Assembly (NCBI GenBank): GCA_036768485.1
Contig: JAVLUZ010000734.1
Location: 434,001 to 498,000 of the forward strand
Origin: Mermis nigrescens
Lineage: Eukaryota; Nematoda; Enoplea; Mermithida; Mermithidae
Direction: 5' to 3'
Length of the DNA stretch: 64,000 nt
A program made the translations under genes and the position numbers. The notes under the pieces are model-generated. The model ran no database searches. It saw only the letters and a program-made list of their open reading frames with translations, and was not told the DNA's origin. Of the stretch, positions 52,640 to 64,000 are shown piece by piece (the first letter of the stretch is position 1; each line of letters begins with the position of its first letter).

Positions 52640-54670
52640 GATATTAAGTGCGATGGGACGAGCGATGAAGTGGTACACGCGAAGAGGTTGGACGTTTGGG
52701 AGGATGGGATGTTCGAAAAAGGGTTTCCAATCGATTCGACTATTGATTTGCATGGCAAAAGGTAATTTATTATGAATAAATAATTAATCGAATTATTAAA
52801 AAAAATTACCCGCAATCTTCACGAATCTTTCAGTCGCGTCTCATAAATGAATATAGATTATTGGAATTGTAAAAGCTTATGCTTTAAAGTCGACAGTCTG
52901 TCGAAAAATACACATATTCCACACCAACGTATTTTTGCCATCATGTTGCATGATAAGGGAATAGATCGTAGGTATGTAAAGTTGAAGTGCACTTACGTAT
53001 GAATTGGCTAAAATTGTTCGGATAAATGTGAGACAAAAGTTTCATTCATTATTCATCCGAGCTCAATCTTACTCGTATGAAGTATATCATTACTTTTCTC
53101 CGAATAAATAAATCTGATCTTCCACTATAGCGTCGATGTAGAGAAACTGAACGTGGATTCTGAACGCTTCTTATGATACAGAAATAGGCACTGGTTGAAT
53201 GGCATGCGTAAAGTGGGTGAACCGCTAGCGTTGATAATGTATGCAAATGACATTTTTCTGACGATATAATATACACAATGTTTGTTTAGCATACAAGCTA
53301 GAAGCGTCAGCTAACAGAAAAAACTTGACATTATTGTACATACGTAGGCAGGGGAACAAAGCGGTTTATCAGCCTGGCATATTTTGATCGCCGAGGGTAA
53401 ATTTTTTCCTCCCTCATACTTATATACATACATATACTCGTATATTCGGTAACACCAGTTGAAAATCTCGAGGGAAAATAGCAGCGAAATCAAGTCTTCC
53501 CTCATCGTAATCGCGTGTCTGAATATACATGTGTGCCTATGTAGAAATAATCAGATACGCGGTTGTCTTACCGCAATATGCTTGCGCATACCGATACGTA
53601 AAATTTTGAGGTTAAAAAGTGGTCGACAAAGTGAAAAAAACGCTTGTTAGGGATCTAGAAACCTTTTTCGCGGCATTCTCACAATAAGCATCATCCGTAA
53701 CAAAAAATTTTTTGGTTACGTCGTCATTTCGCGCAGAGCATGACCTAATGGCAGAGGCATAGCCAGGATTTTGGATAGGGCGGCATACACAAATTTTTTA
53801 AGACTACTTTTGTATTGAATACCAGTAACATTATGTACAGCAAAACTGAGTTTTTCGACCTATAATAATGTAGCCTAGCTAATTTATGGGTTTCTGATGA
53901 TCAAAAAACAAAAAGTGTAAAATGGCGCGAAGCGCCGAAAATTTTTGAAATCTGTACTTATTTTCATGTTGAATTCACGGCCTATTTATTGACAAACAGT
54001 TCGGAAATCATTAGTGGCGCACAGCACGAAGGAATTTAGTAATATTTTACAGTCTTTAACATTCTGTATCTTTGTGAATACTATTAGTATGACAGAGAAG
54101 AAAATTATAAAATTTGTACGAAACAACTTTGATACTTCAAGCTTACAAGAAAACTGCTAATTACTACTTAATATGAAGATATTTTGATCGATTCAGGCTA
54201 TAAACGCAATACTGGAGCATTACAAAAAGAAAGAACAGTAACCGGCGGCGCTATGCGCCAGAAAATTTTGATTGCTCTATAAACTCAATTTATACCGCTT
54301 AAATCATACAAAACAGACAAACTAATTCCGGAAGCACCGAAAACTTATAGAAATTCCTAACTCTTTTATCCTTGTTGTCCTCCTAAAAATCTCGTTGTAC
54401 GATATTTTACGGCTGGGGGTCTGGGGTGGCGCGCTCAAGGCCCCCCAGCGGGGTACGGGGCGGAGCCCATAAAATTTTTAAAAAAAGCACTTTTTGTTAA
54501 ATAGTAACGTTTAAATTTTTGCAAAGTCGGCCTTATCTCGGTCCTGAATTAAGCACAAAAACACTTAAAATTGATGAACTCCTACATTGCACAAAACTTC
54601 TGTTCTAAAATGCGTTATTCGACCTCTGCTAATATAGAGCAGCAATGTGTCGCTGCCAATAAGATATGGA
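52640..54670. other. Intergenic, repeat debris only
   Basis: Contains two GGCGC palindromes (53924, 54247) within old repeat sequence and a G-rich piece near 54410-54470. No exon or RNA gene was identified. Confidence 0.35.
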
Positions 54671-55492
54671 AAGAAGCAAAGAAAAATGCTCTGATGGAAC
54701 AAAAAAGGGGAATATACTTGGGATTGTGAATTATCGAGGATGTAAAAGGAGGGGACTAGGAAAAATCTCCCTATGTTATATGCCAAAAATTGCAAAATAT
54801 GTTAAAAATCAGACTTTCTCTAAACAATGCAAAAAATCGAAGTATATTCTGCGGTCTCTGAAAAAACGTATTATTTTAAAATAATTTTCTCTGATTGACA
54901 TAATATCTTAAAAGCATATTACGTAATGCAACTTTTTGCAGACTTCATTCAACTTTGAGTTGCTTAATAATGTGACTGAAAGTGAAATGCTGTTAACAAA
55001 TCATAATTGAGTTGTTCGTATTTCATTATTACTAAGCATGTCACTTAGCAGATACAGCCATTCTAAGTGTCAAAGTGCAAGCAATATTCAAATTACCAAA
55101 AAATTGATTGAAAAAAGCAGCGAATTAGCAATGCAGTAGCTAAGCGAATTGAATGAAATAGTACATATCGATGCATTCAAGACAATCGATGATATTGTTG
55201 GTTCAAAGCAGTAGGAAACACGGAAGCTGACGTGCAACAGACCTTATGTAGATACTCTTTTACGCATGTCTACAACAATTGTTTACTAAACTTTTACATT
55301 TTTCAGAGGCCGCAGAATATACTTCGATTTTTTGCATTGTTTAGAGAAAGTCTGATTTTTAACATATTTTGCGATTTTTGGCATATAACATAGGGAGATT
55401 TTTCCTAGTCCCCTCCTTTTACATCCTCGATAATTCACAATCCCAAGTATATTCCCCTTTTTTGTTCCATCAGAGCATTTTTCTTTGCTAGT
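54671..55492. mobile_element. Foldback/MITE element, copy 2
   Basis: Inverted arms of about 190 bp (54675-54870 and 55308-55489) share AGCAAAGAAAAATGCTC ends and the GAAGTATATTCTGCGG inner end with copy 1. The roughly 440-bp spacer is unrelated to any protein I recognise. Confidence 0.72.
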
Positions 55493-55689
55493 ACCCTACT
55501 TTTAATTAGCAAGATTTGGAAATACAATACTAGATTTCATTTACTGTGCGGTTCTTCTAATAATTGAATGGTTTAAACTTTACAAAGCTTAGTTGTAGAA
55601 GAAACAAACATTCTGATTAGTAATTCTTATGTTACGTAGAACATCCTGTAAAGAAATATGCTTCCAAAACTTTCTAGAGCTAAACTTAA

Positions 55690-57400
55690 TTTACATTTTA
55701 AACTTTACACAAGAGTGTAAAGAATTTTAGTTGGATTAATAATTTCGATATTGCTCTGATATAACGATCAGCATTTATTAAGAAATGAAACCTCTATAAT
55801 GTTCTAAGAACAAATTAACATTAGGTGTTAATCCCTTTACACTACTCTTCATGCGCCCCTAGCAGACGTATCACATCTGTTTCCATATATATTTTACGAC
55901 TTTAGGGAAAAAATAAGTTACCGTGAGGCTCTAGAATAAAGCTTATTATATAGTGTAAACTTTACACTAGCAACGAGTGTACAGAAGATTTTAGTCGGAT
56001 TTGTAAATTCGATATTACTCGGATATTACGATCAACATTCATGAAAAAATTACGTCTCCATAACGCTTTAATGACAAATAGACACAGATGTAAACCACAT
56101 TACATCACTGTTGAGTGTAAACAAACGCGCCCAGCTGACGTCCCTTATTTGATTCCATGTAAATTTTCAGATTTCGGCAAAAAATTCAGGTTTTCGCAAA
56201 GCTCTAGAACGAAGATTAATTAGCAGTGTAAACTTTACACAACCGCCTAGTGTAAAGAGGACTTTATTCCGATTTGTAAATCTGATATTACTCGGATATT
56301 ATTATCAACATTTATGAAACAATTGCATGTCTACAATGGTCTGAGGACAAATAAACAATGAGTGTAAACTACTTTACATCAATGTTGAATGTAAACAAAC
56401 GCGCCTACGTGACGTCTCACATTTGATTCTATGAAAATTTCTAGACTCCAGGAAAAAATTAGGTTTCTGGAATGCTCAAAAACGAAGATAAATACATTTG
56501 TAGTGTAAACTTCATGTAAACACCTAGTGTAAAGAAGATTTTGGTCAGATTCGTAATTTTGATAATTTCCGATATTACGATTAATATTTATGAAAAAAAT
56601 TAAGTCTCCATAATGTTCTATGGGCAAACTAACAATAGGTGTAAACCACTTTACAACACTGTAGAGTGTAAACATATGCGCCAGACTGGCATATCAAATT
56701 TGGTTCCTGGTCCATTTCTAGACTTGATAATCATGTCCCTGACTCATAACCGGAGAAGCAGGCAGAAAAAACAAGACAAAAACGCATTTTGAACACCAAA
56801 TTTTTGACTTTACACTCGCTAAATATTAATGTATAGACAATTGGCTTTGACATGCACCCGATATAAAGCACTTTATTTTTATTCTATTGGACTTATCCCG
56901 ACTTCTGGACGGAGAAAGTGGCGAACAAAAAAGCAACAAAAACGTATTTTCCATCATTTAGAACACTGTAAACTTTAAAATTCCGTACCGAACTCCCCAT
57001 TGAGTTTAAAGAAATTCGGTTTGGTACAATTTGTAGCTTTTAAATCGTAGTACATTCCTGTGTGCCAAAATTCTCTTGCAAAAATTATTTGGTATGATTT
57101 ATTAATCAAAATTCGGAAAAAACGTGTTTTTTCGCCCATTTTTTACCTCAGATTTCGAACTTTACACCTCCATAAATAACTCAATATTGCGTTTTTTTAA
57201 GTGCGGTTTGCTGCGATGTGTAGCCCCTGAAGAGGCACTTTATTACTGCTGTATTCAATTCACCCTGAGTCATAAGCGGGAAAATTTAGCAGAGAAATTT
57301 TAGTTAAAATCCGTTTTTTTACACCATCCACTAGAGTGTAAACTTTAAACCCCAGGATCTAACTCACCATAGAGCATAGAAGACTTTGCTTATATGCAGA
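55690..57400. repeat. Degenerate tandem array, about 257-276-bp units with GTGTAAACTTTACAC boundaries
   Basis: Units begin near 55692, 55949, 56225 and 56497, each with a form of GTGTAAACTTTACAC followed by GATATTACTCGGATATTACG-like sequence. After about 56800 only shorter, more diverged pieces with GTGTAAA or TTTACAC remain, to about 57400. The open frame at 57394-57831 lies at its edge and is not considered a gene. Confidence 0.65.
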
Positions 57401-57839
57401 ATGTAGCCCTTGATCCGCTCTACATTTCTGTCAGAAAACATTTTAAAAAACTCATAACCGGAGTTAGTATCGGACATAAGCAGGTTGAAAACTCGACCAG
57501 AAAGTGCTTTTTCACCCCCAGATTTTCGCACTCTTTACACTGCCATTCGATAACTAATGCGAATTTCAAAAAACAAAAAAAAGCCATCTGTAGAATTCAT
57601 CCCTCTATTATCCTATGCTGTTCAATTCTTCGCGTCATCAATACTCAGTTGTCCACATGCCGCAGTAAAAAGGTCCCAAAATTTGTCCTATGTTATAACG
57701 TTACACAAAAACTTTACACCTTCTTTACACAGTCAGTTTTGAGTTTCAAGAAAAACAAAAAACACGGGCAGCGAATTTTTTATTATCTTTCTTTTAAAAA
57801 AACCGCACCTTCCAGAAGTGTCCCGTTATAGCTGTAGGG

Positions 57840-59740
57840 GGAGTGCACAGGTGTTAGGGGTACCCAAGTATATTATAGGTACGCGCTAACGCGCTACCTA
57901 AGATGTATCCATGCAAATGTTGTTCTTACCGTCTTCAGGCCCGTTTGTGGTCTTCTTATTAACAAGATGTAGTTCAGAAAACATAAAATGCGCAAAAAAC
58001 AAGAAAATTTGGCCATTCGTTTCATTTAAAATAGAATCAATACGCCATCACGGAGAATTCGATAATGATTAATTATTTTTACATCATTGCTCTGCTCGTA
58101 TTTTTTATCAATTTATAAGTAGTATTATCCGCAGACGTACAGCTTAGTATGGTCGTGGGGGTCAGCCGATCTGGGGGTCAGTCAGAGAACATTTTTTAGC
58201 CTAAATGACCTCAAAAACTTGTCTTTCAAAACTACTTGCAATTTCTGATCATCTTCAAGTATTATTGCAGGATTTTCAACAATTTTTGGGCTTTATTTTT
58301 TAATAATATTTTTCGTTTTTCCTTCGGCGAAGAGCGCCATTTCGCGCGCGAAGAGCAAATTTTAGGACCTGTTTTCGATAGTTTAGAGAAAAGTTAGGCG
58401 CCATTCCATTCCGAATCTGGTCGTGAAGCATTAGGTATGTGACCGGCATGCATTGTGGTCTTACGTGTGGACACTTTCGCTAAAAACTTCCTGACAAATA
58501 TTTCGCTTTGTTTAAATTCTGTAGTGGTTTTTCTCTGATACCATTACCTAAAACAGTTCTCCTGCGTTTCCAAAATTGCCATGAAGAACATGTATTCGAA
58601 AATCGATAAATCGTGTTAAATGCTAAAAACAAAATATCTATTGTTTAACATAATTATTAATAGCTGCCCGATTGCGATCGTGAAAACTGATCTTGTGGAT
58701 AATTCCCTTGTTTTCAAAATTAATAGATCACGAGCATCCTATGCATTCGTAATACTCTACTTATTCATTGCACAAGTCACTCAATGAATGTCACAGAAAT
58801 GTCAAGTTTCTCAATTTCACTAGTTCTTGTCCTTAAAGTTTTAACGTACCTACCTATTCATTCAGCAAACTCACTTAAATTGTGTCTATGTATGGATTTA
58901 TTAATATACCTATTAATAATTGTGTAAATGTAAAAGATTCGCAAAATTTATTAATAATTGTGTAAATGTAAAAGATTCGCAAAAGTTATTCAACTTATTC
59001 TCTCAGAAATAGAATGAGCGGGTTGTAATGGAGTTAAGTATTTGATTCAAAGAGGCCACAATAAGTACATATTTGCTTGATTTTATCAATTTATCCGAAA
59101 ATCTTTTTTATGTAGAAGATATTGCGATAATGGGAATGACAATAATCTGATAATGGTTATCTAATTCCTATAACGAGCAAGAAATTGTTTACTTTAATGA
59201 AAAAACTGAACAAGAAAAACGCATAAGATAGAATTGATAATGGTAACTTAGGAAGATAAATAAAAATAATAAGCAAAGTTATAAAATAATACAATATATT
59301 AATAAATGAACTAATGATCTTAGTAAATTGAAAGAAAATATAAGAAATTAAGTTGTAATAAAGCTTAAGAACGTAGGAACTTTTTAGTTTCATACATAAT
59401 CCCATTATCTATTCATACAACTTTCTAATCAAACATAAAAAATGGGAGAAACGGCAGTTTTCAGCTTTGAGTTAGCTTTCTATATAATAGGTTGGAGAAT
59501 CGGGACGGTCAGCAAAAGTTGGATTTTTGTGAATGTAAAAATAACGTTTTCCTTTATTTGACCTGCAATCGGGACTGTCAAAGAGTCGGAACGATCGGAG
59601 AAGCAGGACAGCGCGGAAAGATTGTAGTTAATAAAAATGAATAAAATTAATAAAATTAAGATAAATTAATAAAATAGTAAACAAATTAATGAAATGAAAA
59701 TGAATAATTAATCCTTCTGCATTGAAAGTCTTCACATTGT
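57840..59740. other. Upstream of the GPCR gene, nothing certain
   Basis: AT-rich sequence that should contain the GPCR promoter and 5' UTR exon, given the acceptor at 59746. I could not identify either. A MITE-like piece lies near 58140-58350. Confidence 0.3.
58907..58987. repeat. Tandem duplication of a 37-bp unit
   Basis: TTAATAATTGTGTAAATGTA continuing to AAAGATTCGCAAAA occurs twice back to back, almost unchanged, which indicates a recent duplication. It contains the same GTGTAAA word as the array further left. Confidence 0.8.
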
Positions 59741-59775
59741 ATTTACAGTCAAACTGAAGTGATTTGACGTTTGCG

Positions 59776-60072
59776 ATGTGGTCAAATTGTAACGAAACCT
59801 TAATTCTGACAAGTAGCACCTGGTTTTGGGCCAGTCGAATGATAAAACTGATACTGTCACCTTGTTCAATCCTGCTAAATGCTACGTTGATCCTCGCCTT
59901 AGCTCGGTGTAGTACAGTCAAAATTCCGAGCAACTTATGTGCTTTGTTGATCAATATATCAGTCTCGAGTGTTTTAGCGAGTATTTACCTGTTCATTAAA
60001 AGCTTATACACAATATGGCAATGGTGGAATTATGAGGCGTGTTCAATGCAAATATCGACTTTTTCTTGCAAA
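59776..60072 (+). CDS. GPCR exon 1 (N-terminus, TM1, TM2)
   Basis: The first in-frame ATG is at 59776, shortly after a good acceptor (CATTGTATTTACAG at 59746), which suggests a 5' UTR intron. An in-frame stop lies just upstream of the ATG. It encodes two hydrophobic helices with a short loop (ARCSTVKIPSNL) and then the Cys-rich first extracellular loop. Donor GTATGA, phase 0. Confidence 0.72.
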
Positions 60073-62840
60073 GTATGAAGCATGAATTAATTTTGTACCT
60101 TTTGTAACAGTTTTGTAATGCTTATTCGAAGTGAATTCGGCTTACTAATAAATTTTAGTAGCATAGCTCCTTACTTCTATAACTTCAGTTTGCATATGAA
60201 AAAAGCCACTGATGTCAAAAAAGATGCTAAAATTTTTTTTCAAAAACAAATCTAAAAGTGTATTTTGCTTTGATTTGCTGCGATCAGAAATATTTCAATT
60301 TCTTATAGAACATCGTTTCACGCATGCTCTAAAGTCGCGATAATAAAATAATATCAAGCTTTGAATATACTTGTTCTTGGAGATTGGGGGTTTTAACCCC
60401 TTCCCCTCAGAATGGCTACTGATCCTCCACAAAATGGCTGCGACCCCCTATATTTGTCGATTTTCTGTAAAAATTATAAAAATTGTGCTTTTTAAGCGTT
60501 TTTAACTCATTTTGGGCTCAAAAGTCTTAGATTTTTTCAAAAATTTTTTGACTATATTTTGTTCAATGTTCTCGATTTTTTCAAATTTTTTCCAAGTTTT
60601 TTTGTTGTTATATATTCTAAAAAGAACGAGCATTGTCCGAAACGTCTAAAACCAGTGTTTTTGACGTGTACTATTCCAAAAAAGCACTTTTTGAAAATTT
60701 TTTGGGCCTCAATCCTCCCAGCCAGAACCAGCCAGAATTCCTATGCTGTATATGTATGGGCACTGAATGTCCTATAAATCATTCCGATTAACTTTATTAA
60801 AACTTCTTGAGTGAAGTAATGCTCAAGTAATCAAGATTAATAATTCAAACAATAATTTTATCGAATTCAGGTTCAAGAAGCGTGGTTTGTCTTGACAAAG
60901 ATAGTTCTTTTAATAACTATATTTGCGGTTGGATTGGACCGTTGCTGCGTGAGTTTTCGTCTATCTGGTAGCCAAAAATGTTGTCTAACGAAGGCACATC
61001 AAAGACGTTCAAAGGTGAGCTTCTTCTGAGGAATTTTTATTAATTTTTAGACAGCACTCAGAATTGGTTTTCAGTAAGAAAGCTGAAGTTAGCCATTTTA
61101 AACTAGTCAGATTTATGGGTCCGGTTTCGACATAATCAGGCTTAAAACCAGATTTTGTGCTTACGCAGTCAGGATTGAGTCCGATTTATGCCGTTTTTTC
61201 CATACGAGCAGGCTTAAGCCAGGCTTAAACCTAACGGAAATGTTAAAACATACGAAACCGAAATTGAACATTGCCAACGTTTACAGGTTCAAGCCTGGCT
61301 TACGCCATAGTTTCTAGAAACCAGACCCTGTACCTTCACTACATTAGTAACTAAGTAATGCACAGTCCGATCTGAATAGTCCGTCGAGAATTTTTTGGTT
61401 GTTCCGCTAAAGATTAGATACTGCTGCTGATTTCAATTGTTCTAGCTGCCTACTATTTGTGTGTACAACCTTCTAAATTAATTCGTTCGTAAAGCTATAA
61501 AAAATACAATCTTCTGCCAAGTGCTTATTAACTTTCTTATTTAGGTAAAAACTTGATAGAACAACATTTGCGGAACCTATTTAATAGCTCTGCAGATAAT
61601 TTAAGATATATTAACACCTCCGTCCTACGGGCGAAAAGCCAATCGTATTGATATCATTATAATATAGTTTGTTATGCCTTAATCTATTCGCCTTTAATTA
61701 CGCTTCTTAAAGTCTATATTTATTTTGTGAACATCCTCTCTTAGATTCTTAATAGAATTTTTTTAAAAACATTTTACGGGGGGGGGGGTTAATGACCTCC
61801 AATGTTTGGTCAAAAATGGTCAAATAAACCTAAAAACGGCGAATTCAATTTTTTCCAACGATTGTGAGTCAAAAATTTTTTGGCTTTAAGGGGGGATGGG
61901 GACGACCAATTTTGGGTGGGGTATACCCCATTCCCCTTTTACATGTCTGTATATAATTCACTTCTATCTGCTTAACCGAAGTAAACACTCTTTTTGCGCG
62001 GGGCAGCTCGTGATAATTGCATTGATATGGATCATTGGCTTTTTTATGAGCGTGATTTTGTTTTTGACCGTACCCGATGGACAACTGCCGTACTGTAATC
62101 CCATGTTTGTGTATAGTATGCCAGTGATTTGCATATTATCTGCTGTTCTACTCAGCTTGGAACTCATGGGTGTTGCCGTGTACGGATATTTGTGGTGAGA
62201 CTTATGCACTACATTTTATTTAGAATTGTGTTTTGGTTATAAATGAAAGATTATGGCAAGTACAGGGGTGATCAGACATGTATGTGGGGAGTTTGGGGAT
62301 TTGGCTAGGCCCCTAAATGGAAAAATGGAAAATTTTTCGAAGAAACCGAGGCAAAATGAAGGCCCGAGTTGAATGATTCGAAGACTTCCTTCCAAACAGC
62401 CCAAAATTTTCCAGAAACTGTGGAATAAGGTAGTTTTAACGCTATTTTATTATATAAACCAGTTTGTTTTCAAGGTCATACTGAAAATCTCCATAATTGA
62501 TACCCAGGCCGGTTGACTCTTCTCAGATCGGCCATGCTATTGCATCTATGATAGTGATTAAAGGCTTATTTTCACTAATTCTAAAATGAACAAAGTTGCA
62601 AAATTTAAAAAATAAAGCATCTTTTTTAAAGCATTAATTTCTTTTACCATATCTTTATGTTTTAGGTGCATCGTTTTTAAGCGTTGGACTCCAATTGAAG
62701 CCGCTTATCAATCTAGTGAATGTGGCTTGAACGAACGTTGGGAAAAGAAACTGATTATTTCGATGACCAAAGCTATTTTGCCAAGCAGTCTATTCCACGC
62801 AGCTTGCTGGATCATCATATTACTTCTGTCACTCACCCAA
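59776..62840 (+). CDS. Gene model: divergent class-A (rhodopsin-like) GPCR, TM1 to TM6
   Basis: Four exons join in frame with GT/AG ends: 59776-60072, 60871-61014, 62007-62194 and 62666-62840, 268 codons in all. The product is a seven-helix receptor expected at the plasma membrane. TM1 has the conserved Asn in LLNATLILAL. TM3 has a Cys exactly 25 residues before the Arg of LDRCC, the spacing of C3.25 to R3.50. TM4 has a Trp in LIWIIGFF and TM6 has Ala-Cys-Trp. The Pro normally after C-W in TM6 is missing, as is the usual TM2 Asp. An N-glycosylation site (NET) lies near the N-terminus. The last donor (GTAATT) is intact, so an exon for TM7 should follow but was not found before 64000. The ligand cannot be inferred. 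Confidence 0.72.
60375..60758. mobile_element. Degenerate MITE in GPCR intron 1
   Basis: The body resembles the 41016-41400 element (AAGTGCTTTTT tracts, CCCATGCTGTG-like end, TATGTATG terminus). The left end is not clear and no target duplication is visible. Confidence 0.4.
60871..61014 (+). CDS. GPCR exon 2 (TM3, DR motif)
   Basis: Acceptor TATCGAATTCAG, donor GTGAGC, phase 0 both sides. It encodes AWFVLTKIVLLITIFAVGLD followed by RCC, then a basic second intracellular loop ending QRRSK. It is too short to stand out as a free open frame. Confidence 0.72.
62007..62194 (+). CDS. GPCR exon 3 (TM4, TM5)
   Basis: Acceptor GCGCGGGGCAG (phase 0), donor GTGAGA (phase 2). It encodes LVIIALIWIIGFFMSVILFL, a loop with one Cys (the likely partner of the TM3 Cys), and a second long helix ending GVAVYGYLW. 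Confidence 0.78.
62273..62550. mobile_element. Degenerate MITE in GPCR intron 3
   Basis: It starts CAGACATGTATGTGGGG and ends TTGCATCTATG, like the element at 43544-43962. Flanking 8-mers agree at 5 of 8 positions. Confidence 0.45.
62666..62840 (+). CDS. GPCR exon 4 (third intracellular loop, TM6)
   Basis: Acceptor TTTATGTTTTAG (phase 2), donor GTAATT (phase 0). It encodes CIVFKRWTPIEAAYQSSECG, a basic segment, then a helix SSLFHAACWIIILLLSLTQ. Confidence 0.75.
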
Positions 62841-64000
62841 GTAATTAATTAACAATCCTGAATGGAATTCGGTTTAGAATAATCACTCACCCAGACGATT
62901 AAATGCAACAGCTTTTCGAAAATTACGTAAATTATCGTTTTTTCCCCGAATATTTAACTTCGAGTATGTGTGGCACTGTTCCAACTAGTTTAATTTAAAA
63001 AAATTTTTAGTAAAATATCTGCAGTACTTTTTATCGAAAATTTGGCGATTTTTCATAGGTATCATTAGTTGCGTATCCGGAACAAACCTATCATCAATTT
63101 TTATAAAAGTAGAACTGGTGATCTTTACTAGGCGTCTGTGAAATTTTCCTAAGAAAGATGCTTAGCTGGAAATAAAATCCTTCATAAAAATGGTTTAACT
63201 GTAAACAACAATAAAGTTACCAAAAATTTGTTACTGTATCATCAGTGAGAAGCCTATTGATCTCATTGATCAGTAATAATTGCGAAAATCTGATCAATAA
63301 TATTTGTCCCCTTTTATCATTTGACAATATTCATTTGGACAATGAAACAATGAAGTTTAACACAGTTTACGAATAACTTTTTAATGCACTTCAATGTGCT
63401 AGAATACTGTATCATAACAGGACAAACAATTTTGTTTGTTTGCAGGTAATTTGGAAAAACATCTAAGATGAAACAAAGATTTTCCGATTCACATCTCATT
63501 TCGGAAATATATTAATGAGTTTCTAAAGCGACAGAATAATTTCATTGCGTACAGGAACATTTGAAACGCCTGATTTTCTCAAAATACCTAAGACCTAATA
63601 TATAACTGCTTAAGCTGAAAAAATGCTGCTTCCTAAATATGTGTTACATTAATATTCCCCATTCTTCTAGCGAAAACTCGATTTGTGAACGGCTATAATT
63701 GCTGCTAAAATTAAATTATATTTGTGCATACGCCCATTTCTATTTTTGAGTTGTTAAGTAAAATAAACGGTTTGGTGAATGAGCAAGAAATATTTTCTGA
63801 CAAATTATCTTACATTTTTAAGCCTACATGCTCGAATAAAATACGATAGGATGATCACTATATTTCTTTTCAAATTTATCGTCTGCATCGAATCGTATAT
63901 ATTAACAAATATGAACGCTTCATTTTTGTTTCTTTGCTATAGATGGAGAGAAGTAACGTTTCTAAAACAGTAAAGTCTAACGATGCAAGCATTTAAATAT
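62841..64000. other. 3' side of the GPCR gene, TM7 exon not found
   Basis: The region should follow the intact donor after TM6. The only neat acceptor (TTTCTTTGCTATAG at 63942) leads to a 17-codon polar tail and a stop, with no NPxxY-type helix. Either TM7 lies beyond the window, or I missed a short exon. Confidence 0.3.

Noticed and set aside
57394..57831. 145-codon plus-strand open frame
   Set aside because: It is rich in Lys, Ser and His without any motif, overlaps the edge of the degenerate tandem array and has no splice or promoter context.

Overview
The window is nuclear DNA of an animal, most likely an invertebrate. Its genes are split by spliceosomal introns that begin GT and mostly end in a T-rich tract plus AG. 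The DNA is AT-rich and crowded with small non-autonomous transposons. An arthropod-like or other ecdysozoan host is a reasonable guess, because the larger retrotransposon carries a gag domain resembling DUF4780, but the species cannot be named from the sequence.

Layout. (1) About 321-12413, minus strand: a gene encoding at least five CUB domains. I rebuilt twelve consecutive exons whose splice phases all agree; two more 3' exons are tentative, and the gene seems to run off the left edge. (2) 13687-15939, minus: a possible small three-exon gene for a single-pass membrane protein. (3) About 17.5-27.1 kb: a repeat district. It holds two long direct repeats, a foldback element, and a PIF/Harbinger DNA transposon (19446-27088, target duplication TTA). 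A 5.2-kb non-LTR retrotransposon (20279-25458, 13-bp target duplication) sits inside the Harbinger. (4) 29324-46960, minus: a RhoGAP gene of the ARHGAP6/ARHGAP36 family. I rebuilt a complete coding frame of 834 codons in fifteen exons, one of them only 19 nt. One of its introns carries a second, broken retrotransposon that itself contains a small DNA transposon. (5) About 47-59.7 kb: intergenic. It holds a 71-nt hairpin, degenerate transposons, a second copy of the foldback element and a degenerate tandem array. (6) 59776-62840, plus: four exons of a divergent rhodopsin-type GPCR covering TM1 to TM6. The exon for TM7 was not found.

The three main genes have no evident functional link. One is a likely extracellular adhesion or protease-type CUB protein, one a Rho-family GTPase regulator and one a membrane receptor. 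What unites the window is mobile DNA. At least eight copies of one roughly 250-bp family with 8-bp target duplications (hAT-like) are dispersed through introns and spacers. A 2.2-kb foldback element with an internal satellite of about 184 bp lies in a CUB-gene intron. The main gene models rest on exon phases, domain motifs and splice sites read by eye. No alignment or search was run.
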